Program-made: the position numbers and the translations under genes
Notes under the pieces: generated by a model
What the model was told of the DNA's origin: nothing
The model's database searches: none
The model's input: only the letters and a program-made list of their open reading frames with translations
In this document: positions 26,431 to 38,330 of the stretch, piece by piece
Position numbering within the stretch: the stretch's first letter is position 1
Layout of the letters: the number at the start of each line of letters is the position of its first letter
Source of the DNA: Pseudoscleropodium purum
Lineage: Eukaryota; Streptophyta; Bryopsida; Hypnales; Brachytheciaceae
Direction of reading: 5' to 3'
Assembly: GCA_963969395.1 (NCBI GenBank)
Contig: OZ017800.1
Location: 21,174,479 to 21,238,478, forward strand
Length of the DNA stretch: 64,000 bases

Positions 26431-26994
26431 GTTGATGAGCATTCTTTTTCTCTAGGAATTATGCTCACACCCTTCCATTTGCCTTACACAGCAAAATGAA
26501 AGAGGTCTTCCACATGTGGATGACTATAATTTTGTTTCAATGCATGTGAGTTTTTTTGAAATTCATTTTCAAGACCGTAGGGTGCCTTGATTTCCACTAA
26601 TCTCATGGGAAAGAATATAATTTCAAGTTTTGAGTATGTTGACTGTGGACATCACAGTCATCTCCTAGTACAGATCAGTCATTCCTTAGTAGGAAGAAGT
26701 CATTCATGCAGGCAAAACACAGTCATTAACGGACTACCATACAACTGAGTATGTCAACCGAAAGTCGTCATCCGCCCACGTCATGCCATTGAACAATGCG
26801 CTCACAGAAAACCAGCGGATGAACGCACTGTTTGGTCACAGTTCCAACAGTCTTCATCCCTACGTCTGCAAAATGACTATAAAATGACTACCTTACAAAA
26901 ACGTCGTGTAAAATGTGAAATAACAGAGCTCTAGTCATAGTATAGTCATTTAGGACATCCAGTCATACTTTAGTCGATTGTGCTGGACAGGTTT
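26431..26994. promoter_or_regulatory. Right subterminal repeat region of the inner CACTA element
   Basis: AGTCATT/AATGACT motifs are dense between about 26640 and 26970. No gene is present. Confidence 0.55.
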
Positions 26995-27008
26995 TTCTTG
27001 TAGTGTAC
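26995..27008 (-). repeat. Right TIR of the inner CACTA element and TAC target duplication
   Basis: TTCTTGTAGTG (26995-27005) is followed by TAC (27006-27008). Confidence 0.9.
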
Positions 27009-27234
27009 CTTGAAGACAAAGTACTGAATGAATCGATTACCACTGCCACCACCAAGCCTATGAAGGGGCTAACGTGGACACCAGTCATTCTGGGGCTACT
27101 AGTATGTGACTTTGACGTTTCTACATGGCGACTCCAAAATGACTGACATATAGGTGTAGTTTACAAGGTGCACGTCCAATACATAATAAACGTTTAAAAT
27201 GAACAAAGGTCCCTCATAGAGACCACCACTGAAA

Positions 27235-27640
27235 TTACACCATTATTTTGGTGGACTTCAAGTATAGGCTTTCTACCACCTTCCTAATGTTTGATATGGT
27301 TTCAAGAGTAGAAGGATATATTCCATCACGTTTCACATCATCAAAAATGATCAAACAGTGAATTCCTTGGTCCAAAGGACCTACCAATATCTTGTCAAGG
27401 ATCATTTGCGAGAACTTCTTCTCAACATTTTCACTTCAAAGGCCAATAAGGTCAGAGATGTGAGAAAACTCCACTCGGAAAAAGCAACGAATCAAACAGT
27501 AGAGAGTCTGCTCGAGTAAGGTGTCGTATAATGATGACAGATGGCAATGCAGAATTGGATCTTCTTCTAATTTCTTTTTGTAAATGTTCAAGGCTTCTTC
27601 TAAATTCTTCAAGGACTTAGAATAGGATATGCTTTTTCTA
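27235..27640 (-). pseudogene. Captured 26S proteasome RPN6 (PSMD11) C-terminal fragment in the outer CACTA
   Basis: The first minus-strand frame reads KSLKNLEEALNIYKKKLEED, then HLSSLYDTLLEQ, FRVEFSHISDLIGL. After a frameshift near 27438 it continues SENVEKKFSQMILDK, GPLDQG, CLIIFDD, YPSTLETISNI, KVVESLYLKSTKIMV and a stop at 27235-27237. This is the end of the helical repeats plus the PCI domain of plant RPN6, a lid subunit of the 26S proteasome, read to its normal C-terminus. The frameshift breaks it. It lies downstream of, and in the same direction as, the outer transposase, so it could be co-transcribed. Sequence upstream of about 27640 is not RPN6-like. Confidence 0.85.
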
Positions 27641-27817
27641 AAAGTTGTTCCAAATTCACTACCACAAACAACTGTCCATGATGACTTCCACTTGTCTGCC
27701 AAATGACTACTACAGTCATTTTTCAGTCATCTTATAGTTATTGCGGACATTGACTTTTAGGTAGTGCAATCAGTGCTCAAGGTACTTATACGTTGCCTAA
27801 GTACCAATGTCCATAGA

Positions 27818-27915
27818 ATTGAATCTTCTTCTAATTTTTCTCTGTAAATGTTCAAGGCTTCATTGAAATTCTATGTGCTAAAAAGGACAGCTAATGCTCT
27901 AATCACTTGTACATG
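27818..27915 (-). pseudogene. Second, shorter RPN6 fragment
   Basis: The minus strand reads NFNEALNIYREKLEEDSIL, preceded by a stop and ALAVLF. It repeats 27551-27613 of the longer fragment at high identity, so part of the captured exon is present twice, about 200 bp apart, in the same orientation. Confidence 0.65.
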
Positions 27916-27964
27916 CTCTACAAGGCTGGCACCATGTATGAGCACTTCATATATCAGAATGACA

Positions 27965-30900
27965 CTAATATCCTGCCTGTGCTAACAAGTTGTCTTCCTT
28001 TGACAATTCTATGGCCTCAATTAAATTTACCGTTTCGGTTGGAATTGGCAGGTTATGGGGAGCTCTTAGCCCATCACTCTCCATTGTTGTGTTCATAAAT
28101 GCATCAGATGTATCAATGACCTCTCGTCGAGTTTGTGCCTCTTTTCGTAGCACAACTTTCCAACCTGATCTTCCTATAACGTTTGAAAAGAAAACTTGAG
28201 TAGTTTGGCTTTGGAAAATGAACGGGTCTATTAAGCGAGGCAATTTGTGTTGAAAGTTCACTATAAGGAATCCAACCTCGTCCTTTGTATACGTAGGGTT
28301 ACCTCGATTGTCTATGGTTTTCACCCACTCACAATGTAGTAGAATTATCTTCGTACTCAATGCACCATAATCCAACTCAAGTACGTCTTGAAGTACTCCC
28401 ATGTAGTTCACAGAGGATTCCTCAACATTTCCAACAGTCTCGTGGAAAATGGATGCTACCCCACTATTGTAACTCAACAAGTATCTTGTACTGTCATCCT
28501 CCACTCTAAAGTGGTTGCCAAATGCTATGACTCATGCATATCTAGTAGCTCTCTGGGATGGCTTCTTTCTGAGGAGAAAGCGATCCATATGTTCTAGGTT
28601 ATGCAAATCCAAGTCCGACTCTCCCACTTTGCGTTGCATCCAATCAACTAAGGATGGCATTTCCGGATTCTTTTGCAATTCAGTCCTCTACATCCTGGCC
28701 AATCCACGGAAATACAATTAAACCCGGAAGTAGACGGTCCACACTCCAAAATAGACCCAATAGGATGCATTGTCTAGACTTTAGGAATAATTCTCATCAA
28801 GCAGTGGAATTTCTATGACTTCTCCGTGACTTGAAGTAGTCACTTCTATGTTGATTGCGAGTCATTCAACGTCTATAAGACTTGAAAATGACTCCACTAC
28901 AACTAATGCAAAACTACACAAGATTCCAGGTCAAAATGTCCCTAGCTTACACAAAGGACTTCACAGTTTAGCCATACTAGAGATTACAGTATCACATGGA
29001 AGAGTGAATTCCTTAACTTATATGAATGAATCATGCATGGCCACAACATTCGAGAGCACATAGTGGTGGGCCACATCTCTCAACTCATCACATATGGCCT
29101 TCTTGCCCCTTGCAAAATTTCTTCAGCATCTCTGTATTCTTCGTCTTCATCCTATACACACCTGTGAGAGCCCTCAAAGCTGTGCAGGTACTTCGTAATG
29201 AATCTAATGCATTCATCTTTCAAGTACCCTCTACCATGCATGCCTCTAGTTGTGCCATGTTTCGGACGTAGTTCTTCAATACTTTCATGTAGTGCTCCAC
29301 TGGATACATCCACCTTGCACTAACTAGACCACACAAGTCCAATTCCTTTGCCAAATGGTATGGGAGATGAGTCATTATGTCAAAAAATGAAGGTGGAAAT
29401 TCGATCTCCAAAAGAGCCATGCTCTCTGCCACATTTGCTTCTAGAGACGGAAAGTCTGCTGGATTGTATATCTTTGCGTCCAAGCGACGAAATACCCTGC
29501 ACATTCTCATAATAGCCATACGAGGTCTTAGTTCCATCAGATCACGAAGAGCTAGTGGCATAATCTACTGCATTAGAATATGGTAATCATGCGACTTTAG
29601 GCCACCAAAATTCTTCTTGTGGAGACACTTGCTTAGGTCTGAGGAACCTCCCGTGGGTGTTTTCAAATCATGTATGCACTTGACAAACTTTTCAAACTCC
29701 TATTCGGACAAAATATAAGATGCTCGTGGCTTCACCATCTTTCCTGTCTTATACGGGTGTGGAGCGAGCCACAAGTGCCTCCTGACATTTCGGCGCTGTA
29801 GATCCCTCTGTAGTTTGACTGTGTCCTTTTTCTTTGATATGGTTTTCAGAAAGTTCTTGACAAGATTCATTTTGCAATGCATGAAGTCTAGCATGTAGCG
29901 AATGAGAAGATACTGGCAGTGTAGACATGACCAACAGATTAGGTACAAGTCCATAGTCACAACCTGGTTACATACTAGTCATTTTGTAGTCAAACGTTGA
30001 TATATCCCTATAATGGTAACTTATAAATGACTTGGGAGAACTAGCGGGTGACTGGAAAGTCATGTACAAGTTCCATCTAATGTTTTCTGCTCAAAAAGGC
30101 CAAAGTTTAGAGACACTTACCCTCTAGTATGGCAATCTAAATAGAATGCTCAACTGCTTCAGGCCAAATTTTTTGGAGGGGTCCCCTACGGCACCTTCTC
30201 TGTTTCCAACAACTTTCCACACCTCACACTACAATGCATGCTGCATTTGTTCCTCCACACTCACAGCCCGAGGTTTCGAGCGGTTTTCCATTAATCCGTC
30301 AAAGTGGTCCTTCATACCTTCTGATCTGTAAGGATGATCTTCAGGTAGCCATCAACGAGTCCCACTGTAAGTTTGCTTAGACAGTTCAATAGAATGCTCA
30401 GCACCAAGGTCTTCATCACACCATGGACACGTTGCATACCCTTGATGACAAAATCCTCCAATTGTGCCATACCTCGGAAAGTCGTATATAGTCCATAGCA
30501 ACATGGTACGCAACTGAAAAGCCTTTTCATCCGCATTCTTAGTGACGTCATGGGCAGGGACCCCGGCCCAAAGCTCCAACAACTCCTCCACTAGTGGCTC
30601 TAAATATACGTCAAACACGTCACCCGTCACTGACTCCCTCCTTGGAAAAAAGAATGCCAACAAAATGAAAAACTTTTTTATACTCAACCAAGGGGGTAAG
30701 TTGTAGTTCAATAGCAACACTGGCCATGTTGACCATGATGTCCTATTTTGCTTATAAGGGTTTACTCTATCAGCTGCTAAGGCAAAGTGAACATTCCTAG
30801 GATTCCGGGCAAAGGAGGGATCTACATTTTCCTCGAAATGCTTCCAAGCTTTGGAGTTGTAGGGATGCCTGACAAGGCCGTTGCCTCCGTCACGATTTCT

Positions 30901-31938
30901 TCGATTCTCTACATGCCAAACCAAGAGCTGTGAGATTTTTGGACTCATGAACATGCACTGCAGTTTGGGAATGATGGGGAAGTGCTGCAACACCTTCACT
31001 AAAAAATAATGTCACTCCTCGTCTCGGTATCTGCGACCGCCACACTTGGGGCACCGTAGGTCTTGCTCATAGGGCCCACAAAAAAGCACACAACCTCGTT
31101 CACATGCATGGATGGTATTGTACGTCAAACCCAATTTCCCCGTCAAGGCCTACACGGCGTAGTAATTTCGAGGCAAGTTATTGTTCCTCGATAGAAGATG
31201 AGAATGCAAAATGTTGAATAATTTGTTGGTGCAGTGGTTGCTTACACCATGCATAGTGCACAAATTCATCAACAAGACCGTCGCTGCGAGCTTGCTCGAA
31301 GTAGCTTCATCGTACAGAGGCTCTAGACACCCTTGCAACGCCCTAGCATCAAAGCTTCCGTCACTGTGAACTCCATCAGTGCTTGCAGCTGGAGGGCGCT
31401 GGTCATCATTGTCAAGTCCGTCAGTCCCTTCGGAGGGAGGAGGATGCTCGTCATGACATTCCTCAACCTCCGCAACATCACCGTGGAACACCTCCATGCA
31501 CTCCTCATGGATAGAGTCCACCGCTGAAAAGGCATTCCTCACTTCCTCTTGAACTCTTTCGGCCAAAAATGTTGGAGCGTCCACTGGATGCAATGCCTGA
31601 TTTAGCATGCCTATTGTGTCAACATCAACATCTAGGGCGTCCATGCCTTCTGATGCCTTTCTATGTGGTCCCCAAAATTCTTGCTCCCACTCCTTGTGAG
31701 AAGAATCCCTTGCGCCCAGGCCTCTCCAAATGTGGCAATCCGGATGCCTTCCATGACGTACAAGGTGAGCCTGAACGTTCTTCAGGAGAAGTCTCTTACG
31801 ACCTTTGCACTTCGTGCAAGGACAATGCAGCTTCTTCACATTATACTCTCTAGCTCGTTGTGACTCCCTCAACTAGAGGCGCTCATCTCTAAGTCTTTGT
31901 TTGCCACTATCAAACAATGGAAGTCTAGCAGGAATCAT
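27965..31938 (-). pseudogene. CACTA transposase (tnp2/Transposase_21), heavily decayed (outer element)
   Basis: It starts at 31938 (MIPARLPL, as in the inner element's MLPARLPL). Blocks follow: a Cys-rich HCPCTKCKGR motif; LMNLCTMHGVSNH; CPKCGGRRYRDEE near 31050; the tnp2 core 30999-30352 (NPRNVHFALAADRVNPYKQN, STWPVLLLNYNLPPWL); 29960-29700 with MLDFMHCKMNLVKNF; 29561-29220; and a DUF4216-like end 28690-27965 (YMGVLQDVLELDYG, GFLIVNFQHK, TQVFFSN). Stops break it at about 31875, 31152, 31014, 30354 and beyond, and 30350-30110 is badly degraded. Comparison with the inner copy shows several of these replace Arg or Trp codons. It is related to but clearly diverged from the inner transposase. Confidence 0.85.
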
Positions 31939-32442
31939 CTTCACCGGTTTGGCAAATTTGTTACTATGTCATGCAGAGAGCCAAAAGCAGGAGGGTAATG
32001 GACTAGAACCTGTGAAAGGATGGTCGTAGATGCACTTATTTAGCCTCCATCAGCGATACCTTCTATTTCCGAAAAATATAAGTCGCAGTGCTACTTTCAG
32101 CATTAACTGGCGTCTCTAGTAACTCCTGAATGACTCCACTAGTCACTACATAGTCAAAAAACTACACAAGTAAATGACTGACATATGTCTACTAAATGTT
32201 GATTACTACTATCAGAATCCTCAATTTAATGACGAGCCATCGGTAACCGCCGGCACTCATCACGAGAGAGCCTTGCATCACCTCTGCTTGTCAAGTTCTC
32301 TTGCTATTGCGACAATAGCTCATTTCTTCCTTCTAATTTTGCGACTCCCACAGCAGCTCTCTCTCTCTCTCTCTCTGCTATGATTGCTAAGGTGGAGGAG
32401 CTTCCGCCTTCAAACTAGGACGATAGTGAAGCGGCGGACTAG
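31939..32442. promoter_or_regulatory. Divergent intergenic region of the outer CACTA element
   Basis: The space between the two divergent genes holds AATGACT-type motifs near 32120-32180 and a 20-bp (CT)n tract at 32357-32376. Confidence 0.5.
32357..32376. repeat. (CT)10 microsatellite
   Basis: Ten CT dinucleotides lie just upstream of the TnpA-like gene of the outer element. Such tracts are common in plant 5' leaders. Confidence 0.85.
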
Positions 32443-35400
32443 ATGATTAGGCAACTTGACAAGAGATTAGGGTTCATCGTAAACCCAAGCATGACGGGAG
32501 AACGTTCAGAAGACTTACACTGCACAATGGAAGCGCCGTCGAATAGTCCACTGCTTGAGAAGGAAATTTATGAAATGTTGCGTGACGAGAATGTCATCCG
32601 GGTGCAACAGATGGCTGCTCCAACATTGGCAGCAAGAGCAGAGCTGTAAGTTTCCGACCCCTTCCCCTCAACAAAGCTCTCTCAATTTCTTTAAGCCAGT
32701 ACGCATACAACCCTTGACAGTGGAGTTCTTGCTGCAAGCGTTGTAATTTGAACTCTACAGATTTGCCATCTTGATGTGTTTATATATGAAAGAGTTCACA
32801 GTTTGTAGAGGACTCTTGAGTATGAGTAAAAATACCATTGTCGTCTGAACATGTCCCTTGCACGTTTTTTGAAGCACAAAGGCAGCGCATTTATACAGTT
32901 TCCCACACCCAACGCTATGTCCCAATGATTCATTTGCCCACAAGTCATAAGTCTGTTGTTCATGAGAACCTTTAGAGTTGGATTTTATGTCTTTGGACTT
33001 GTTGGTGACTCCGTTAGAATCACATGAAAGTCATTTGTGAGTCCTTAACTAGTCACATTCCAGAAACATTCTTGAAGAAGCCATGTTCCCTACGTGGCCG
33101 CCATGTAGGAGCTGCTACGCTCGTCTTCTTCCCTTGAGAACTGTGTCCTATGTTTTTGCAAAAACCCTGTCCAACCCTGCCTTCTCACCCGGAGTGAGTG
33201 CGCGCTAGTGTCATGTGATTTGTCTCATACTTTGTCAACGTCATTGCTAGTATTTTCCTGCGGAGGTCGATTTTTTTGGATGTCGGGGCAGGGATAAAGC
33301 TAATGCCAAGGCCCAAGGTAGTAAACCACCTCCCATTTCTGAAAAGAGAGGCGACAAAGTTGTGCGGAGGAGTTTAAAGTGGACAAGCGTTCCAATTAGG
33401 AAAGCAGGGGAGGTAGAGGGAGGCAAGCGGAACCCTCAGATGAGGTCCGCAAAAGACTCGTCGTCGGAGGTGACGAAATATGATGGCGATGCCATTGCGA
33501 TAGGTATGATGCACCTTACCATTGCTTGTACACATGTTGAGTGGCAATCCAACAAGGAGAAAAAGTCCGCAAGTAAATGCACATCTCTTATCGTTCCTCT
33601 AGGATTAGTTTAGCAGTTTTAGGATTTTTGTGTCATTGAGGATTTAGGGTTTTAGGGTTCTTCCTCAGAAATCGAGGAATTTGTCTTCCTATGATGTTTG
33701 CATCTTTACTATTGGGTTTAGGATAGTGAATTTGTGAATCATTTTGAAAAGTAACGGCTTCTTTGGTAGGATCAAAGGAAGAGCTTATGGACTCTTCTGA
33801 AGATGACCTTGAACTGGAGGACGAAGAACCTCTGCTTGACAAGAGGATAAAGAGGAATAAGACAATGTCGGGCCAATGTGTACTAGTGCACATTACACCA
33901 CCACCACGTCCTCCTCTAGCAATTGAATCCAGCCAACCGAACCTCACATGGGTGCCAAGGCACTACATGCTAGTCCAGCCGCAATCCCAAACTACGTGGA
34001 CCTCAGGACCACCAACAGTAATCCCAGATGTGTGGGCTGGATAGAATGCACTTGCCCTTGCAGAAGACATTGACGATCGCAATGCTCGAAGGAAGCGAAA
34101 AGCTCATTACGATTTGGTCAGTCGCCAACGTGCCTTACGGGAGTGAAGCCAAATCGAGTATTTGTGTTACCAGGTGGCGAAGTGGATACCACATGTGAAG
34201 GGATAAATGCTTGGGATGAAGCTTTGCGCGACCTGGTCCCGAAATGTCTAGACGTAAGTGTGGTGAACTGGTCCAAGCATGAGCCACACACGCTACAGAA
34301 GCTCAGAGCTACCTTGGACAACAAGTTCGAGTATTTGGGGAATCCGTTGAATATGGTGGGATTTAGGTTGGCCGTGTTGAGGTACCTAAAAGCAGAAAGA
34401 TGTCGCCTGAAGAATCGATATTTGAAGGGCATTGACACTCCTCCTCTACATGTCAACAAACCGGAGTGGGACCACCTGAAGGACTACTGAAATACGGACA
34501 CGCAGAAAGAAAAGGCGGGGAAGATGGCTATTGCACGATAGAGTGTGAAGAATTTGTCATTTGTAGAGAGGAGAGGAAAATCCGGTCACCCGTCTTCAAT
34601 GGTAAGTGTCCAATATCCTTGTTGAGTTCTGTTATTTAATTGTGAAATACAAGCATGTGTAGGTTTGAGGGTCCGTGCAATGGTTTCTTTTCTTGTGCTT
34701 AGTGGACGAAGATGAAATACAACTTTCTGTAATGTTGTCAGGGAAGAGGTCCCAAGACAAGCAGTGGCATAATGGACGATGGTGAGGGGAGTCTTTTAAG
34801 TGCACGGCCAAGACTAGCTTGGACTATGAGTTCCCCTTCCGGTTTAGAGGTAAATTGTTTTGTTTGCGTGTGTGAGGATTGGGGCTATTTGATAAGTGGA
34901 TTCAGTTGTCCGGTTGGGTATGTGGTAGGGGACTTCCACCTATCTGGATGTGGCAAGCAGTTGCCAGTTTTTGCTTGTCATATCAGTGGATGCACTATGT
35001 TGCCAAATGCATGAGATTTGGCATCATTGAATATCATTTGAAGCATGACGTGCCCTTGTGCTGTGTTAGCAGTCTAAGGTGCAGTTGCATTGTTGTACTT
35101 GTTCAGTTGCGTTGCAGTCATATCGAAGTTGTCTTGAGTCATATTTGAGTCACATAGTCATTCAAAAGTCGTTTAAGAGTCATGGTTATCTGAAGCACAA
35201 GACTTCCGAGCACGCAGTTGGGAATTCATTTCCATTCCCAAAAAATTTTGGGTTTTTTTTCTTCTAGTTCTTTCACAGCACAATGGATTTGTCCTTCCCC
35301 TACTAGATACAGGATGTAGGATGTACCTTGATCAGTGACATATGCAGTAGAAAAGAAACTGAGCTGTAAGTAGCCAATTTTTGTGTGCGTCTTCATACCC

Positions 35401-38330
35401 CAAGATGCACACACATCAATTTCCAATTTTTTTTGTTGTTTGTATTGTATCACAAATACCACAATTTTCACTAAGCTTCAAAATATTGTAAGTATGTGCG
35501 TTCAGCAATGCCTCTTTGTGTTCCCTTTTTTTTCTTGATTTTGCCGTGCCGACTTCACATCATGAAGTTACTTTGTCGATTGGTAATGCCCACCCATGAT
35601 TGTACACCAATAGTTCTCATAGTTGAAGTCATTGGGAATGACCCTTCCTTGTTCGCAGTTGTGGCTTAGTCATTTCCTAGTCACTATGTAGTATTGGTCA
35701 TATTTTGCGTCTTTAACCTAACTCAGGGTCTTGTGACCTCATTGTCATGTACATGTCTATGAGTAGGTGGGGGGAACAGGTGACTCAAGCCGTTGGGAGG
35801 CCATGGAATTATGGAAGAAGGACGTTGACGTGAAGCTCCAGCAATTCGTAGCAACTTCAAGAACCACTTCTGAGGCCATAGGTGAATTGCATTCAATGTT
35901 CTCCACCTTCATGAGGAATTCAGCACACATAGATGAATGGAGTCCCTTCGGAAGTGGTGCACCAAAACAGAGAAGAGGGTCTTCTACCAAACCACGGAAG
36001 AAATTGGGAAATCGGGTGATTGCAGTGGCTGCTGACATAACCTTGTCTGAGGATGAATTTCACTTGGACCCTCATAAAGCCACACGGGGGATCCCACCTA
36101 AAGCCCAAATAGTTGACCTTTAATGCATGTCCAAAGAGTGGAAGGTGGCTGAACGGGTTGTCAATGAGTTAGTGACTAAGGAAGTTTTGGTCTCTGAAAC
36201 GCAGGTAGACCCACAACCAATGACGAAAGCAGTGTTGGAGTCCATTGTAGAGGTTGACGCTCCATCTTTGCCTCCCCCGTCAGCTCCGAAGGCACCAATA
36301 GTCTTGCGCTCGCAAGCAACCATTGAAATTGCAGCCCACTCTCCCAAAGGACGTGAAGAGATCTCAGTAGTTGAATAGCAACTGGTGGTGGGTGAAGATC
36401 TTGCCAAGGGAGAGCGGGAGCCGGGTACACCTGATAGTAGAGGACCTTCACCGACACCTTCACCAGCAAACAACGCCAGCGTGGCAGGGGAAGCAGAAGA
36501 AGAAGACAGTGACGCCGAAATTGGAACACGTCAGGCAGAGAGGAACACAACAGATGTGGAGGAGGTTATTAGGGAGAGGGTGAAGTCAGTGGAAGCATCC
36601 GCGGGAGCCCCATCACCGTTATAAAAAAAGTCTAAGAAACCACTGAAGTCGCCATTGAAGGTATTTACCCCGCTCGACGTTTGTCTAGTAACGTCAAGTG
36701 AGGTGAGACCTTCCGGTACTTCTTGCCTGATTGCCTCATAGCTAAATTTAGAAACTGTGGTCACTCAAAATTAATTATTTTCAATGTACATGGTACATTG
36801 TTAGATTGTAGTATGTTATTTAAACAAAACTCAAACCCTACAATTCAAAGTACCATTCGAATTGCACTTCAAAGAGTAGTATTTTGACCATGGTTGAAGC
36901 CCTTCTTTTGTCGATGCTTTAGCAATTACTGTGTGGACTTTTGGGGTAGTAGTAGTAAGCTCCATATAGAGGACATGTTGTCCACAATCTTGGCTGATAT
37001 AAAAGCTTTAGGGTCTAGAACTCCCTTGTTTGCTTGGTCAAATAAAGTTCTTGAGGGTGAAGACATCAGAGATGGCTGTCCAACCGAGTGGAGTGAGCAA
37101 TTGGAGGCACTGTATGCAATATGGCCTTGTTTCAATGCAGCTAATACAGTGATAGTAGACAGTAAATACAGTAGGATCTAGTGCAATCTAGAGGCTAATG
37201 TAATCATCAATACCCCATTCTATGTGAAGTAGATGTGCCCATTGGCAGATGACAATGAATACTTGAAATGGTACTTGTGGCCATTGTTGGAGGCTTTGCA
37301 CTCAAGTGCAGACGTTGCTGATTTTCGATTCGAATTCCCCAAAATTGTCAACAAATCCATGTCACAAATGTTGTACAGACGCCATGTTAAACATGCATAT
37401 GAGTTTCTAGACATTGTGGAAGGTGAGGGGATTAGCTGTCCACGAGCTTGCACATGTAAAGGCGCCCCCTCACCTTCCTTTGATCTTCTTTTCTGATGAC
37501 CAATTCGTACGTGTGCAGGTAAAGAGACAGAAGTGGGAGGCCCGACCAAAAATTGCATCGGCAGTAGCCAAAAAAGCTTCCCTTTCGGCCTCGAAATCAA
37601 TAAATTCAGCCTTCTAATTGTAGTTCCATGGTAGACTACGATGTGTTGTAGATGTTGGCTCTTCTGTCATGATTTACAAGCGGTTGACAAATTTGCTCTA
37701 CGTCCATGGTGGTAGAATGGAATTGTTGGGGCACCATTTCATGAAGTTCAATTGAATGTGAGAGTGGGTCATTTTGCTATAGTTGGTTCAAGGAGCTTCA
37801 TATTACTTCTAGTCCATGAAGGGTATCCATGGCATTTTCACATGTCTGCCCGAAGTGGCTCTGTCCAGTATGCTCTGTGGACTCGTAGTTACAAGGAAGT
37901 AATGAAGAAGTCCTTTTTAGCGACAAGTAAATGAGAACTCATTTTCCAGTCACATCGCAGTCATGTCCAAGATAGATGCGAGTCGTCCTACAGTAGGACT
38001 GTATGTGGAATGCCTTTGATGTATTATTTGCGTTGTGCCTTGATGTATGTTTTCTAATCAGTGGCATGCTTGTAGTATCACTGTGGAGACAAAGTATTTC
38101 TTCTGAATCCACGAGCGCACAAGCAAAAAGTGGCGGTGGGTAAGATTAGTGGATTACCGAGGAAACATAAATACCACTGGTACGACATTCCCGAAACGTG
38201 TTTCAAGGTGGACGTCCATGATATTTTGCAGGGTGAGGTGGCACTCATGTTTCCTAATGCCCAAGCTGACCAAGAAGTTATCAAAGATGTAAAAGGATCT
38301 GTACCATATGGAGCCAGAAGTACCTAAAGA
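32443..38330 (+). pseudogene. TnpA-like gene with NIF-like domain, decayed (outer CACTA)
   Basis: The blocks are collinear with the inner gene: an N-terminal exon ending near 32646 (EIYEMLRDENVIRVQQM) with a donor GCT|GTAAGT; 33450-33560 (AIAIGMMHLTIACTHV); 33763-34044 (SSEDDLELEDEEPLLDKR); 34143-34490, Transposase_24-type (LRATLDNKFEYLGNPLNMVG, WDHLKDY); 35767-36750, GELHSMFSTFM then an acidic Pro/Ser-rich linker; 36770-37300, the NIF-like fold (LIIFNVHGTLLD, PWLKPFF, VDFWGSS, TVIVDSK); a basic exon near 37520; and the C-terminal domain 38060-38330 (KVAVGKISGL, QADQEVIKDVKG). Stops lie within or between blocks, e.g. 36376, 36622 and 36885 (TGA where the inner copy has Arg). Motif I is NxHxT, as in the inner copy. 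Confidence 0.75.
37419..37477. other. 12-bp perfect inverted repeat (hairpin) in the outer CACTA, homologous to 16710-16767
   Basis: Arms GAAGGTGAGGGG (37419-37430) and CCCCTCACCTTC (37466-37477) enclose a 35-nt loop whose sequence differs from that of the inner element. Confidence 0.85.

Larger units (their letters stand above)
15115..27005. mobile_element. Inner CACTA (En/Spm) element, complete ends, 11.9 kb
   Basis: Terminal CACTACAAGAA inverted repeats are flanked by a 3-bp TAC target duplication, as expected for CACTA insertions. It carries a minus-strand TnpA/NIF-like gene (21100-16039) and a plus-strand transposase (22216-26430) diverging from a shared 1.1-kb upstream region. Short AATGACT/AGTCATT motifs crowd both ends, introns and the intergenic region; in En/Spm such subterminal motifs bind TnpA. 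The transposase reading is broken by three stop codons, so this copy is probably not autonomous as it stands. It inserted into the outer element and is therefore younger. Confidence 0.92.

Noticed and set aside
28888..30230. CACTACA words inside the outer element as further transposon ends
   Set aside because: No inverted partner, target duplication or subterminal motif cluster goes with them.
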